A DNA stretch of 8,263 bases from Chloroflexota bacterium (lineage in GTDB: Bacteria; Chloroflexota; Anaerolineae; Promineifilales; Promineifilaceae). The notes under the pieces were generated by a model. It saw only the letters and a list, made by a program, of their open reading frames with translations, ran no database searches and was not told where the DNA came from. Position numbers and translations under genes: made by a program. Location: assembly GCA_008501785.1 (NCBI GenBank), contig QQUD01000680.1:1-8263 (forward strand). The letters are read 5' to 3'. Below, piece after piece: positions 1 through 8,263 of this stretch (its first letter is position 1; each line of letters starts with the position of its first letter).

Positions 1-36
1 TCCCAACAAACCCAACACAACTTTTTTCAACATCAT
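1..36 (-). CDS. 5' end of a gene running off the left edge; possible exported protein
   Basis: Reading the minus strand from 36 gives an open frame of 12 codons, MMLKKVVLGLLG, which the window edge cuts off. Two Met codons, two Lys and then a hydrophobic run are what the start of a signal peptide looks like, so an exported protein or lipoprotein is likely. No Shine-Dalgarno sequence lies upstream, unlike the two complete minus-strand genes in the window, which have strong ones. A TATACT hexamer 6 bases upstream suggests a leaderless message. The frame is very short and function cannot be inferred. The call rests on the signal-peptide-like sequence and the position after a likely terminator. 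Confidence 0.45.
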   Translation of the reverse strand, partial: MMLKKVVLGLLG

Positions 37-42
37 TTTGGT

Positions 43-48
43 AGTATA
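43..48 (-). promoter_or_regulatory. Candidate -10 box (TATACT) for the left-edge gene
   Basis: The minus strand reads TATACT here, five of six matches to the bacterial -10 consensus. Its 3' end is 6 bases before the first ATG of the left-edge frame, so transcription would begin at or next to the start codon. I see no good -35 hexamer 16-18 bases upstream. This is a weak call. Confidence 0.3.
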
Positions 49-108
49 GCGGAATTGTAAAGGAAAACATGGTTAGGCAGGGGGGCACCCTCGTGGTCAC
101 CTAGGGTT

Positions 109-129
109 GGGCGGGTACAAGACCCGCCC
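109..129. repeat. REP-like GC-rich hairpin, possible terminator of the lipoprotein gene
   Basis: GGGCGGGT at 109-116 and ACCCGCCC at 122-129 form a perfect 8-bp stem with a 5-base loop. It lies 27 bases past the stop of the minus-strand lipoprotein gene. No T-run follows on the minus strand, so it is not a standard intrinsic terminator. The adjoining 80-103 stretch (GGGGGCACCC...GGTCACC) is also GC-rich and weakly self-complementary. Composition and form resemble dispersed extragenic palindromes with a GGGGCGGGT/ACCCGCCCC core; I recall such elements from bacterial genomes but cannot check copy number here. Confidence 0.55.
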
Positions 130-155
130 CTACAAAAGCCCAATAATCCTTTATT

Positions 156-1697
156 TTATTCGTCAATTGTGATGATTAACTCACCGACATCGGTGTTTTC
201 GTCAGATAATACCGGCGTAAACTCTGAGCCAAAGCCATACTCGGTGGTCAACTGCGCCCAGCTATCATCCGTTTCTACTACAATCACGTAGTTACCAACT
301 GGCACATCGCTAAAGCTAAAGCTGCCATCGGCACCCGTGTTTGACTGGAAAGAGAGTGGTTGGTCTGAGCAGGGTGTGTCGCCAGAGAAGTAGCTGCTCA
401 ACGATTGCACACAAATTTCGACCAGCTTGTCGGCATGAGGTGCGCCATCAATGGTCATGGTGCCAGAGAGAGAACCAGGCGCTTTGTCGATGAGTGCGGG
501 CAAGGCTGGCCCTCCGGCCAGCACAACGGCCGTTTCAATATCATTGCTAATCAGATCGGCATTGTTCATCAGATAAACGTTCCATGCTTCGCCATCCCAG
601 ATGTCGAGACCATAGGCGGTACTGACCCAAACACGGCCGTTTCCATCCACCGTCACATCTTGCACATTGTCACTACTCAACGGAATTTCCGTCCAGCCAT
701 CAGAATCAAAGGCGATTAAACCATTGCTAAATGACCCCATAAAAGCAATATCATCCGACGTGACCACTAAACCTTGCGGCGAGTAATAATTTTCGCTTTC
801 AATCAGGCTCCAAACGCCATCATCATACAAATGTAATCCATCACCGCTGCTGGCAACAATCGCACCAATCGAATCCACCGCTAAACTCTCAAAATAATAC
901 GTATCGTCAAAACCACTGCCATCTGCATAAATCGTCCATTCCGCATCGTCATAGCTGGCAATGATGTTCGACGACAACACCCAAACAACGCCATTCGGTG
1001 CAATCATCACGTCATACACAAGATCATCAATACCCAGATCGCTGGAAGCAAAGGTTGTCCACCCTTCGCCATCATATAAACTGACACCCTCAAAGTGAGC
1101 TACCCACAGACCATCATCGTCACATGCCAATGCGTCTGACGAGAAAAAGTCAGCTTCAGGCAATGTTAGAAATTCGCTACCGTCAAACAAGACAATATTA
1201 GATGTGGTGCTAATCGCCATGATTCCATCCGAACAAGCCGTCATTGCCGTCACATAACTACTGGGTAGATCGGAATTGTCACGCGTAAAAGTAGCCCATG
1301 TGCCATCTGGGTAAAGACATGACAACCCATCGGACGTGCCCATACAGGCCAGGCCTGCATCACCACTGGCTTGAACCGGAGCATTCTCTGACTCATCAAC
1401 CACTTCTTCCGGCTCTTGTTCAGGTTCATCGGTCGGTTCTGGTTCCGGTGTATTGGTCGGTTCTGGTTCTGGCGTATTGGTTGGTTCTGGCTCCGGCGTA
1501 TTGGTTGGCTCTGGCTCCGGCGTATTGGTTGGTTCTGGTTCTGATGTTGGTTCCGCAGTTGGTTCATCAACAGAAACGGCCGTATCCGTCTGGTCACTGC
1601 CACGATCTTCTGTAGCAACTTCATCAGATGCATCCCCACCACCACAAGCCGTCATCAAGAGTATAAGGGTTAATAGTATTGCAAATTTTTTGTACAT
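156..1697 (-). CDS. Lipoprotein with Pro/Thr/Glu stalk, seven-bladed sensor-type beta-propeller and C-terminal beta-sandwich
   Basis: This is a 513-residue exported protein. Residues 1-18 form a lipoprotein signal (two Lys, hydrophobic core, LMTAC with Cys18 as lipidation site). Residues 19-45 are acidic and disordered. Residues 53-92 are five EPEPTNTP-type units, a rigid stalk. Residues about 112-395 carry seven blade motifs of the form LYDGxxW (for example SLYDGEGWTTF and DIWDGEAWNVY), matching the two-component-regulator propeller type. Residues about 407-513 look like a carboxypeptidase-regulatory/SdrB-like beta-sandwich (DGSFSFSDVPVGNY) with Cys429 and Cys443. AGGAGG at 1702-1707 lies four bases before the ATG and fixes the start. 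Such propellers usually form the periplasmic sensor of hybrid kinases; here no kinase is attached. Ligand binding at the cell surface is inference. Confidence 0.85.
   Translation of the reverse strand: MYKKFAILLTLILLMTACGGGDASDEVATEDRGSDQTDTAVSVDEPTAEPTSEPEPTNTPEPEPTNTPEPEPTNTPEPEPTNTPEPEPTDEPEQEPEEVVDESENAPVQASGDAGLACMGTSDGLSCLYPDGTWATFTRDNSDLPSSYVTAMTACSDGIMAISTTSNIVLFDGSEFLTLPEADFFSSDALACDDDGLWVAHFEGVSLYDGEGWTTFASSDLGIDDLVYDVMIAPNGVVWVLSSNIIASYDDAEWTIYADGSGFDDTYYFESLAVDSIGAIVASSGDGLHLYDDGVWSLIESENYYSPQGLVVTSDDIAFMGSFSNGLIAFDSDGWTEIPLSSDNVQDVTVDGNGRVWVSTAYGLDIWDGEAWNVYLMNNADLISNDIETAVVLAGGPALPALIDKAPGSLSGTMTIDGAPHADKLVEICVQSLSSYFSGDTPCSDQPLSFQSNTGADGSFSFSDVPVGNYVIVVETDDSWAQLTTEYGFGSEFTPVLSDENTDVGELIITIDE
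525..534. repeat. AACGGCCGTT palindrome
   Basis: A 10-bp perfect palindrome inside the lipoprotein gene; its ACG GCC GTT codons encode Thr389-Ala-Val just after the last propeller blade. Confidence 0.8.
633..640. repeat. ACGGCCGT palindrome
   Basis: An 8-bp core copy in the lipoprotein propeller. It is the only coding copy not read as Thr-Ala-Val; it falls in the frame Gly-Asn-Gly-Arg-Val. Confidence 0.75.
1422..1541 (-). repeat. 24-bp tandem repeat encoding EPEPTNTP
   Basis: Five consecutive 24-bp units encode residues 53-92 of the lipoprotein. Four give EPEPTNTP exactly and the fifth gives EPEPTDEP. Synonymous differences between units (ggttct/ggctcc, ggcgta/ggtgta) show that the array is not brand new. 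It forms an extended Pro-rich stalk between the lipid anchor and the propeller. Confidence 0.9.
1576..1583. repeat. ACGGCCGT palindrome
   Basis: A core copy in the acidic N-terminal segment of the lipoprotein gene, encoding Thr39-Ala-Val. Confidence 0.75.
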
Positions 1698-1789
1698 ACC
1701 GCCTCCTGGTATCTAAATTTGATTAAAAGTTAGCATCATGATACAGACTAAACGCAATGAAATCGTTACAAAACAAGACGGGTGGCAAC

Positions 1790-1846
1790 AAAAAACGGCC
1801 GTTTTTTCCTACACACACCTTGAATGCGTGTAAAACGGCCGTTTTT
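1790..1846. terminator. Double-palindrome hairpin, probable bidirectional terminator
   Basis: An 18-bp perfect palindrome (six A, CGGCCG, six T) at 1790-1807 and a 14-bp one (AAAACGGCCGTTTT) at 1832-1845 flank 24 bases. Because each is self-complementary, the pair can also fold as one long stem, extended inward by ACACAC/GCGTGT. T-runs follow on both strands. On the minus strand it lies about 50 bases past the stop of the ABM-type gene, so it would end that transcript before the lipoprotein gene. No + strand gene approaches it from the left. Confidence 0.6.
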
Positions 1847-1855
1847 GTTTTAAAC

Positions 1856-1884
1856 GTGCGCCGCACTTCAGAAGTGTGCCGCAC
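1856..1884. repeat. Imperfect long hairpin (REP-like) after the ABM-type gene
   Basis: Arms 1856-1869 (GTGCGCCGCACTTC) and 1871-1884 (GAAGTGTGCCGCAC) pair over 14 positions with one C-C mismatch and one G-T wobble around a single central base. The same stretch is an imperfect direct repeat of GTGCGCCGCAC and GTGTGCCGCAC. It begins 13 bases past the ABM-type stop codon and precedes the double palindrome, so it could act in 3'-end formation or be a dispersed repeat. Confidence 0.5.
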
Positions 1885-1897
1885 CTGAATACGTTGT

Positions 1898-2248
1898 CTA
1901 CGCTGATTCTAAAATTGCATCACCAATTTGATCAACAATCAACTCTGGAATCGCCTCTGCCATGATGTCTACATGATACGTTTTAGCTTCCATCGTGTCA
2001 AAATCCATCAACTGATCCATTTGTCCAAAAATCCGCTGCATGTCCTTTTGTCCAAAGGTAATCATATCTTCTTCATTGCCCCATAAAGCAATAGAGACTG
2101 TATTATTTGTTGTCGGATCTGACATTTGACACCAATGATGGAAACCCGCGTACCGCTGTGCTGCTGGAACCACAACTTTCTCTGCAAGTTTTAACGCAGC
2201 TTGCAACATACCTTTTTTCGCCTTAACTGAAATGACACGTGCGTACAT
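1898..2248 (-). CDS. ABM-type (antibiotic biosynthesis monooxygenase-like) dimeric alpha/beta-barrel protein
   Basis: This 116-residue protein has no signal peptide and should be cytoplasmic. It has the layout of the ABM/dimeric alpha-beta barrel group: a first strand MYARVISVKAKKG, an amphipathic helix ending VVVPAAQRYAGF (residues 25-36), a strand with a variable Asp-Pro turn, then VSIALWGNEEDM (51-62) leading to the second helix. Family members are about 95-105 residues; the extra length is a C-terminal tail (about 92-116) with a second acidic helix. GGAGG at 2253-2257 lies four bases before the ATG. Many relatives are quinol or haem-related oxygenases, but others have no known activity, and no catalytic residue is certain here. 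It diverges from the regulator genes across a 370-base gap. Confidence 0.7.
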   Translation of the reverse strand: MYARVISVKAKKGMLQAALKLAEKVVVPAAQRYAGFHHWCQMSDPTTNNTVSIALWGNEEDMITFGQKDMQRIFGQMDQLMDFDTMEAKTYHVDIMAEAIPELIVDQIGDAILESA

Positions 2249-2315
2249 CTATCCTCCAGAATTCATGAAACCAAGCAACTCGTTTGGCAAGTTTCTGATT
2301 AAATGAGTATGAATA

Positions 2316-2341
2316 GGTTCACCAGACTGATGTCATGAACC
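2316..2341. promoter_or_regulatory. Dyad GGTTCA-N14-TGAACC, candidate operator
   Basis: Perfect 6-bp half-sites are separated by 14 bases, so their centres are 20 bases apart, about two helical turns. This suits a dimeric regulator better than a hairpin. It lies 68-93 bases upstream of the ABM-type start, where a repressor or activator of that gene would act. No regulator is identified. Confidence 0.35.
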
Positions 2342-2413
2342 GATTTTAGAGTTAAAAATGATAATGTCGGTAGTTGTGTGATAAATGTAGAAAAATTGCG
2401 TTAGCTTGTTGGA

Positions 2414-2423
2414 AACGGCCGTT
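2414..2423. repeat. AACGGCCGTT palindrome (intergenic)
   Basis: A single copy in non-coding DNA with no T-run, so unlike 1790-1846 it does not look like a terminator. Confidence 0.75.
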
Positions 2424-2618
2424 ACCCTCGCAAACGACCATTCCGAAAAAACTGTAATATGAAGTATAACAAAAGTGAATAATACTTTTCAATGAGACAA
2501 CAGATTAACCAATAGGATAAGACCACCACGAATAAATGTGACCATTACTAATTATTAATGTCTAACTAATAAAAGGAAATTTGCTTTATAAGCTTAAGCT
2601 CAAAATTGGGGAAGATAA

Positions 2619-3335
2619 ATGGAAGGGAAAACTGTTCTTGTCATCGAAGATGATCCAACCACGCAAGGTTTATTAAAAACAATCTATTCATATGCAGGAG
2701 CCAAGGTTCATATTGCACCAGACGGCGATACAGGTCTGCGCATGTTCTCAGATTGCCAGCCAGACGTCATCATTTTGGACTTGATGCTGCCAAAAATCAA
2801 CGGGTGGACGGTTTGTCGCCGCATTCACCAGATGGCAGACACACCCATCATCATCCTTTCGGCACTCAGCGGCCAAGAAGACATCAAAGATGGATACGAT
2901 AGTGGCGCTATCGACTACATGACGAAACCCTTTAGCGGTAAAAGTTTGATCGAACGCACCAAAACAATCTTATCGCGTGTCGATTCAGATCAAAAAAATG
3001 CACAAGTTTTTTATGACGATGGTTACATGCGGTTTAACCCAGGAGAGCGGCAGTTGTTCGTGAACAATCAACCCGTGCGCCTCACTAAAACAGAAAACAA
3101 ACTCCTTGAACTGTTGGTACGCCAAAAAAACAAACTTCTAACTTACAATCAAATCTTACAGAATGTTTGGGGTTGGAATCACAACAGCAAGCCTGAAAAA
3201 ATACAGCTAAACATTTCCCGACTCCGTCAAAAAATCGAACGAAATCCACAACAACCAGCCTATCTCATCCTCGAATACGGTCTTGGCTATATGTTCAAAT
3301 CTGCAAAAGGATTCACCAATCTTGCAGATAAATGA
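2619..3335 (+). CDS. OmpR/PhoB-family response regulator (first of a tandem pair)
   Basis: This is a 238-residue cytoplasmic regulator of normal family length. The receiver (about 4-120) has the acidic pair Asp11/Asp12 (VIEDD), phosphoacceptor Asp54 (IILDLMLP), switch Ser81 (IILSA) and Lys103 (MTKPF). After a YDDGY linker (about 132), residues 135-230 form a winged helix with LTKTENKLLELL, the WGW turn and a recognition helix around KIQLNISRLRQKIE, ending in the wing GLGYMFK. GGGGAAG at 2608-2614 sits four bases before the ATG. The next regulator follows directly and shares the 238-residue layout and YDDGY linker, pointing to duplication. No kinase is encoded nearby, so its partner and targets are unknown. 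Confidence 0.93.
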   Translation: MEGKTVLVIEDDPTTQGLLKTIYSYAGAKVHIAPDGDTGLRMFSDCQPDVIILDLMLPKINGWTVCRRIHQMADTPIIILSALSGQEDIKDGYDSGAIDYMTKPFSGKSLIERTKTILSRVDSDQKNAQVFYDDGYMRFNPGERQLFVNNQPVRLTKTENKLLELLVRQKNKLLTYNQILQNVWGWNHNSKPEKIQLNISRLRQKIERNPQQPAYLILEYGLGYMFKSAKGFTNLADK

Positions 3336-3406
3336 AGCTTGCCATCGAAAGTTCGTTTGTTTGGAATTTCAAGTATAATAACGGCCAACAAAAGGTTGCA
3401 ACTATT

Positions 3407-4123
3407 ATGGAATTGGCCGGAATCAAAATCTTAATTGTTGACGACGATCTTAATCTAGGCAGCATGGTTGAACTTCTTTTTTACAGCGAAGGGGCAATCG
3501 TGTATCGTGCTACCGATGGTCCTGAGGGCCTCAAGCAATTTTACAAGCATCAGCCAGATGTGGTCATTCTCGATGTTCTGATGCCTGGGTTGACAGGCTG
3601 GCAAGTCTGCCAACAAATTCGCCAGCTATCCGACACCCCCGTGATCATGCTTACCACCTTGAAAGAAGATCAGGACATTGTGCGGGGGCTTGAGCACGGG
3701 GCAGATGATTACGTGATCAAACCATTCAGCACTGAAGTCTTAAAAGCCCGTGTTAAAGCATTATTGCGTCGCATAAAAGTTGTTCCCGAACAAAAAACAG
3801 CAGCCTCATCCCAATATGATGATGGCTACCTTTCAATTGATTTAGAGAAAAGGCGTGTTTTTGTAAAAGGCGAATCGGTGAAAATAAGCGCAACAGAGCT
3901 GAAACTACTAGCCTATTTATTGATCAATGCTGGTCATGTCCTCTCTTATCAGCAAATTCTTAATCACGTTTGGGGGCCAGAATACCAGGACAATACCGAT
4001 TACGTTCACGTTTATGTGTCTCATCTGCGTCGCAAATTGGAAAATAACGCCAGCCATCCTATTTATTTCTTAACAGAACATGGAATGGGCTACCGATTTG
4101 AAAAACAAACCCATATGAAATAA
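3407..4123 (+). CDS. OmpR/PhoB-family response regulator (second of a tandem pair)
   Basis: From the ATG at 3407 this gives 238 residues, the same as its upstream paralog. Receiver residues are Asp12-Asp14 (IVDDD), phosphoacceptor Asp56 (ILDVLMP), Thr83 (MLTT) and Lys105 (VIKPF). The YDDGYL linker leads into a winged helix (ISATELKLLAYL, HVWGPEY, YVHVYVSHLRRKLE, GMGYRF). An earlier in-frame ATG at 3332 would add 25 residues and overlap the upstream stop as ATGA. It has no ribosome site of its own, and the added residues do not resemble the family, so 3407 is preferred (weak AAAGG at 3391-3395). The long start remains possible through translational coupling. The gene is probably co-transcribed with the first regulator. 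Confidence 0.9.
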   Translation: MELAGIKILIVDDDLNLGSMVELLFYSEGAIVYRATDGPEGLKQFYKHQPDVVILDVLMPGLTGWQVCQQIRQLSDTPVIMLTTLKEDQDIVRGLEHGADDYVIKPFSTEVLKARVKALLRRIKVVPEQKTAASSQYDDGYLSIDLEKRRVFVKGESVKISATELKLLAYLLINAGHVLSYQQILNHVWGPEYQDNTDYVHVYVSHLRRKLENNASHPIYFLTEHGMGYRFEKQTHMK

Positions 4124-4220
4124 GACACGAATAAAAGACAATCCATTAAATCCATATCGTCCATATCCTATTTTCTTATGTCACAGTGTATCCGCCCATT
4201 ATGTTTAAAACCTCTTTGAG

Positions 4221-4241
4221 ATTTGTGCATCACGCACAAAT
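4221..4241. terminator. Perfect 8-bp hairpin or operator after the tandem regulators
   Basis: ATTTGTGC at 4221-4228 and GCACAAAT at 4234-4241 pair across ATCAC. It lies 97 bases after the second regulator's stop. The downstream sequence GCTTTCCCTT has only short T-runs, so termination would be inefficient. A dimeric protein site (TTTGTGC dyad) is equally possible. Confidence 0.4.
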
Positions 4242-4270
4242 GCTTTCCCTTAATAACCAGCCCCAAAATT

Positions 4271-4288
4271 TTTAGACTTTTTTAAGAC
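4271..4288 (+). promoter_or_regulatory. Candidate OmpR/PhoB-type tandem site, copy 1
   Basis: TTTAGAC at 4271-4277 and TTAAGAC at 4282-4288 start 11 bases apart in the same direction. OmpR/PhoB-family dimers bind head-to-tail 7-bp repeats with 4-bp spacing. Two such regulators are encoded just upstream. The sequence is T-rich, so chance cannot be excluded. Confidence 0.35.
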
Positions 4289-4385
4289 AAATTACACAAA
4301 ATTAGAAAGAAACGCTTGTTATGCTCATGCACATCGTTACCATTTAGCCTTGGCATTATGAGGAGAAATTTCGCAGATCGGCGTT

Positions 4386-4403
4386 TTTAAGATTTTTTTA
4401 AAC
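4386..4403 (+). promoter_or_regulatory. Candidate OmpR/PhoB-type tandem site, copy 2
   Basis: TTTAAGA at 4386-4392 and TTTAAAC at 4397-4403 again start 11 bases apart and resemble copy 1, which lies 115 bases upstream (close to 11 helical turns). It is about 107-124 bases before the receiver-only start codon. Confidence 0.33.
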
Positions 4404-4509
4404 TCATTTTGGCAAATGATTAAGAACCATCTGTTACGATACTGGTGAGAAACTATATTTATCCTAATTACATCGTTACCCAAAACATAGTTTAGTATCC
4501 ATCAATATC

Positions 4510-4890
4510 ATGAACCAACTTTACCCAAAACCCAAGGCCTTAATCGTTGAAGACTCAACCTCACTCGCGGCGTTTTATGCAACAGCATTAGAATCTGCTG
4601 GGTATGAGACTGAGATTATGATCAACGGGCATGAAGCTCAACTTTGGCTGGCAAAAACTGTCCCAGATTTTGTCTTGTTAGATTTGCACTTACCCTATGT
4701 AACCGGAGACAAGCTGCTACAGCAAATCCGAGAAGATAGCCGGATGGATGAAACAATTGTTTTTTTGGCAAGCAGCGATCCTTTGCAAGCAAGGATGTTG
4801 CAAAATGAAGCAGATATCGTTTTAAACAAACCGATCAGCTATTCTCAACTACGTGATCTTTCAGGACGGTTTCGCCAAATAAAAGAATAA
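4510..4890 (+). CDS. Single-domain response regulator (receiver only)
   Basis: This 126-residue protein consists of one CheY-like receiver and no output domain. Acidic residues are Glu14/Asp15 (LIVEDS), phosphoacceptor is Asp58 (VLLDLHLP), and the conserved Lys is Lys107 (VLNKPIS). The switch position after strand 4 reads VFLASS. The residue aligning best with the usual Thr/Ser is Ala87, with Ser88 and Ser89 next to it, so the switch may be altered or shifted. No Shine-Dalgarno sequence precedes the ATG, and a near-leaderless message is possible. Such proteins relay phosphate or bind partners such as kinases or motility/secretion parts; the partner is unknown. It lies 101 bases before the peptidase gene with no clear terminator between, so co-transcription is possible. 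Confidence 0.88.
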   Translation: MNQLYPKPKALIVEDSTSLAAFYATALESAGYETEIMINGHEAQLWLAKTVPDFVLLDLHLPYVTGDKLLQQIREDSRMDETIVFLASSDPLQARMLQNEADIVLNKPISYSQLRDLSGRFRQIKE

Positions 4891-4991
4891 AGCGTAATTG
4901 AACGTGTCAGAATTTCTGTTTACTGTTATGGCGTGAGGAAGAACGAGCAAACGAGACTTTTATCAATTTTTGTAGTATTGGAAGCAAAAAA

Positions 4992-8263
<3,272 letters not shown>

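Larger units (their letters stand above)
2249..2618. promoter_or_regulatory. Divergent intergenic region between the ABM-type gene and the first response regulator
   Basis: No convincing gene lies in these 370 bases. They must hold both divergent promoters, but I see no strong -35/-10 pair for either. Visible elements are ribosome sites at each end (GGAGG at 2253-2257 on minus, GGGGAAG at 2608-2614 on plus), the dyad at 2316-2341, an AACGGCCGTT palindrome at 2414-2423, and a small inverted repeat AAAAGT-N7-ACTTTT at 2471-2489. The last 100 bases are very AT-rich (TAATTATTAATG near 2549), as expected for a promoter. Confidence 0.5.
4124..4509. promoter_or_regulatory. 386-base AT-rich regulatory gap before the receiver-only gene
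   Basis: No gene is seen. The gap contains a hairpin/dyad at 4221-4241, two pairs of heptamers spaced 11 bp (4271-4288 and 4386-4403), and an 11-bp direct repeat ACATCGTTACC at 4331-4341 and 4470-4480. A weak promoter is possible just before the start: TTACAT at 4468-4473, 17 bases, then TTTAGT at 4491-4496. This would give a very short leader, which fits the lack of a Shine-Dalgarno sequence at the 4510 ATG. Confidence 0.5.

Noticed and set aside
1250..1645. Minus-strand frame with Asn-Gln-Pro-Ile-Arg repeats
   Set aside because: Alternative frame of the same repeat inside the lipoprotein gene; no ribosome site or domain.
1298..1716. Open frames on the + strand, rich in Leu/Val or Gly/Ser-Val repeats
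   Set aside because: They are antisense readings of the 24-bp stalk repeat of the lipoprotein gene, which has a lipobox, a strong ribosome site and clear domains on the minus strand.
1698..1790. Promoter for the lipoprotein gene
   Set aside because: TTGCGT, TATCAT and GCTAAC-like hexamers exist on the minus strand, but no pair has both good matches and 16-18 base spacing, so none is called.
4124..4509. Possible small gene or kinase remnant between regulators
   Set aside because: No frame with a credible start, ribosome site or kinase motif; composition and repeats fit regulatory DNA.

Overview
The window looks like part of a Chloroflexota (Anaerolineae/Ardenticatenia-like) chromosome. This is inferred from protein style, not a database match: a lipoprotein with an EPEPTNTP stalk, OmpR-type regulators with a YDDGY linker, and a very large secreted subtilase ending in TYAWSGG heptads. 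Base composition is moderate and intergenic DNA is AT-rich. The palindrome ACGGCCGT recurs nine times and gives the region a distinctive signature.

Layout. Positions 1-36 (-) hold the first 12 codons of a gene leaving the left edge. Positions 37-155 hold a REP-like GC-rich hairpin. Positions 156-1697 (-) encode a lipoprotein with a Pro/Thr/Glu stalk, a seven-bladed sensor-type propeller and a C-terminal beta-sandwich. Positions 1698-1897 contain two stacked hairpins that probably end the next gene. Positions 1898-2248 (-) encode a small ABM-type dimeric alpha/beta-barrel protein. A 370-base divergent intergenic region (2249-2618) follows. Then come three response regulators on +: two 238-residue OmpR-family paralogs (2619-3335, 3407-4123) and, after a 386-base regulatory-looking gap, a receiver-only protein (4510-4890). 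From 4992 to the right edge runs one uninterrupted + frame encoding at least 1090 residues of a secreted S8 serine peptidase. It has an I9-like prodomain, a Gly-Asn linker, an eight-bladed PQQ-type propeller, the catalytic domain, and a heptad tail still repeating at the edge.

How the parts may work together. Two exported propeller proteins flank a set of response regulators that has no histidine kinase in view. The regulators must receive phosphate from a kinase encoded elsewhere or outside the window. The gap before the receiver-only gene carries two pairs of 11-bp-spaced heptamers of the kind OmpR/PhoB-family proteins bind, so the paralogs could control the receiver gene and perhaps the peptidase. 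That link is inference. The most unusual items are the peptidase architecture (a whole propeller between prodomain and catalytic domain), the iterated ACGGCCGT palindrome with its Thr-Ala-Val reading-frame bias, and the 21-bp tandem repeat tail.
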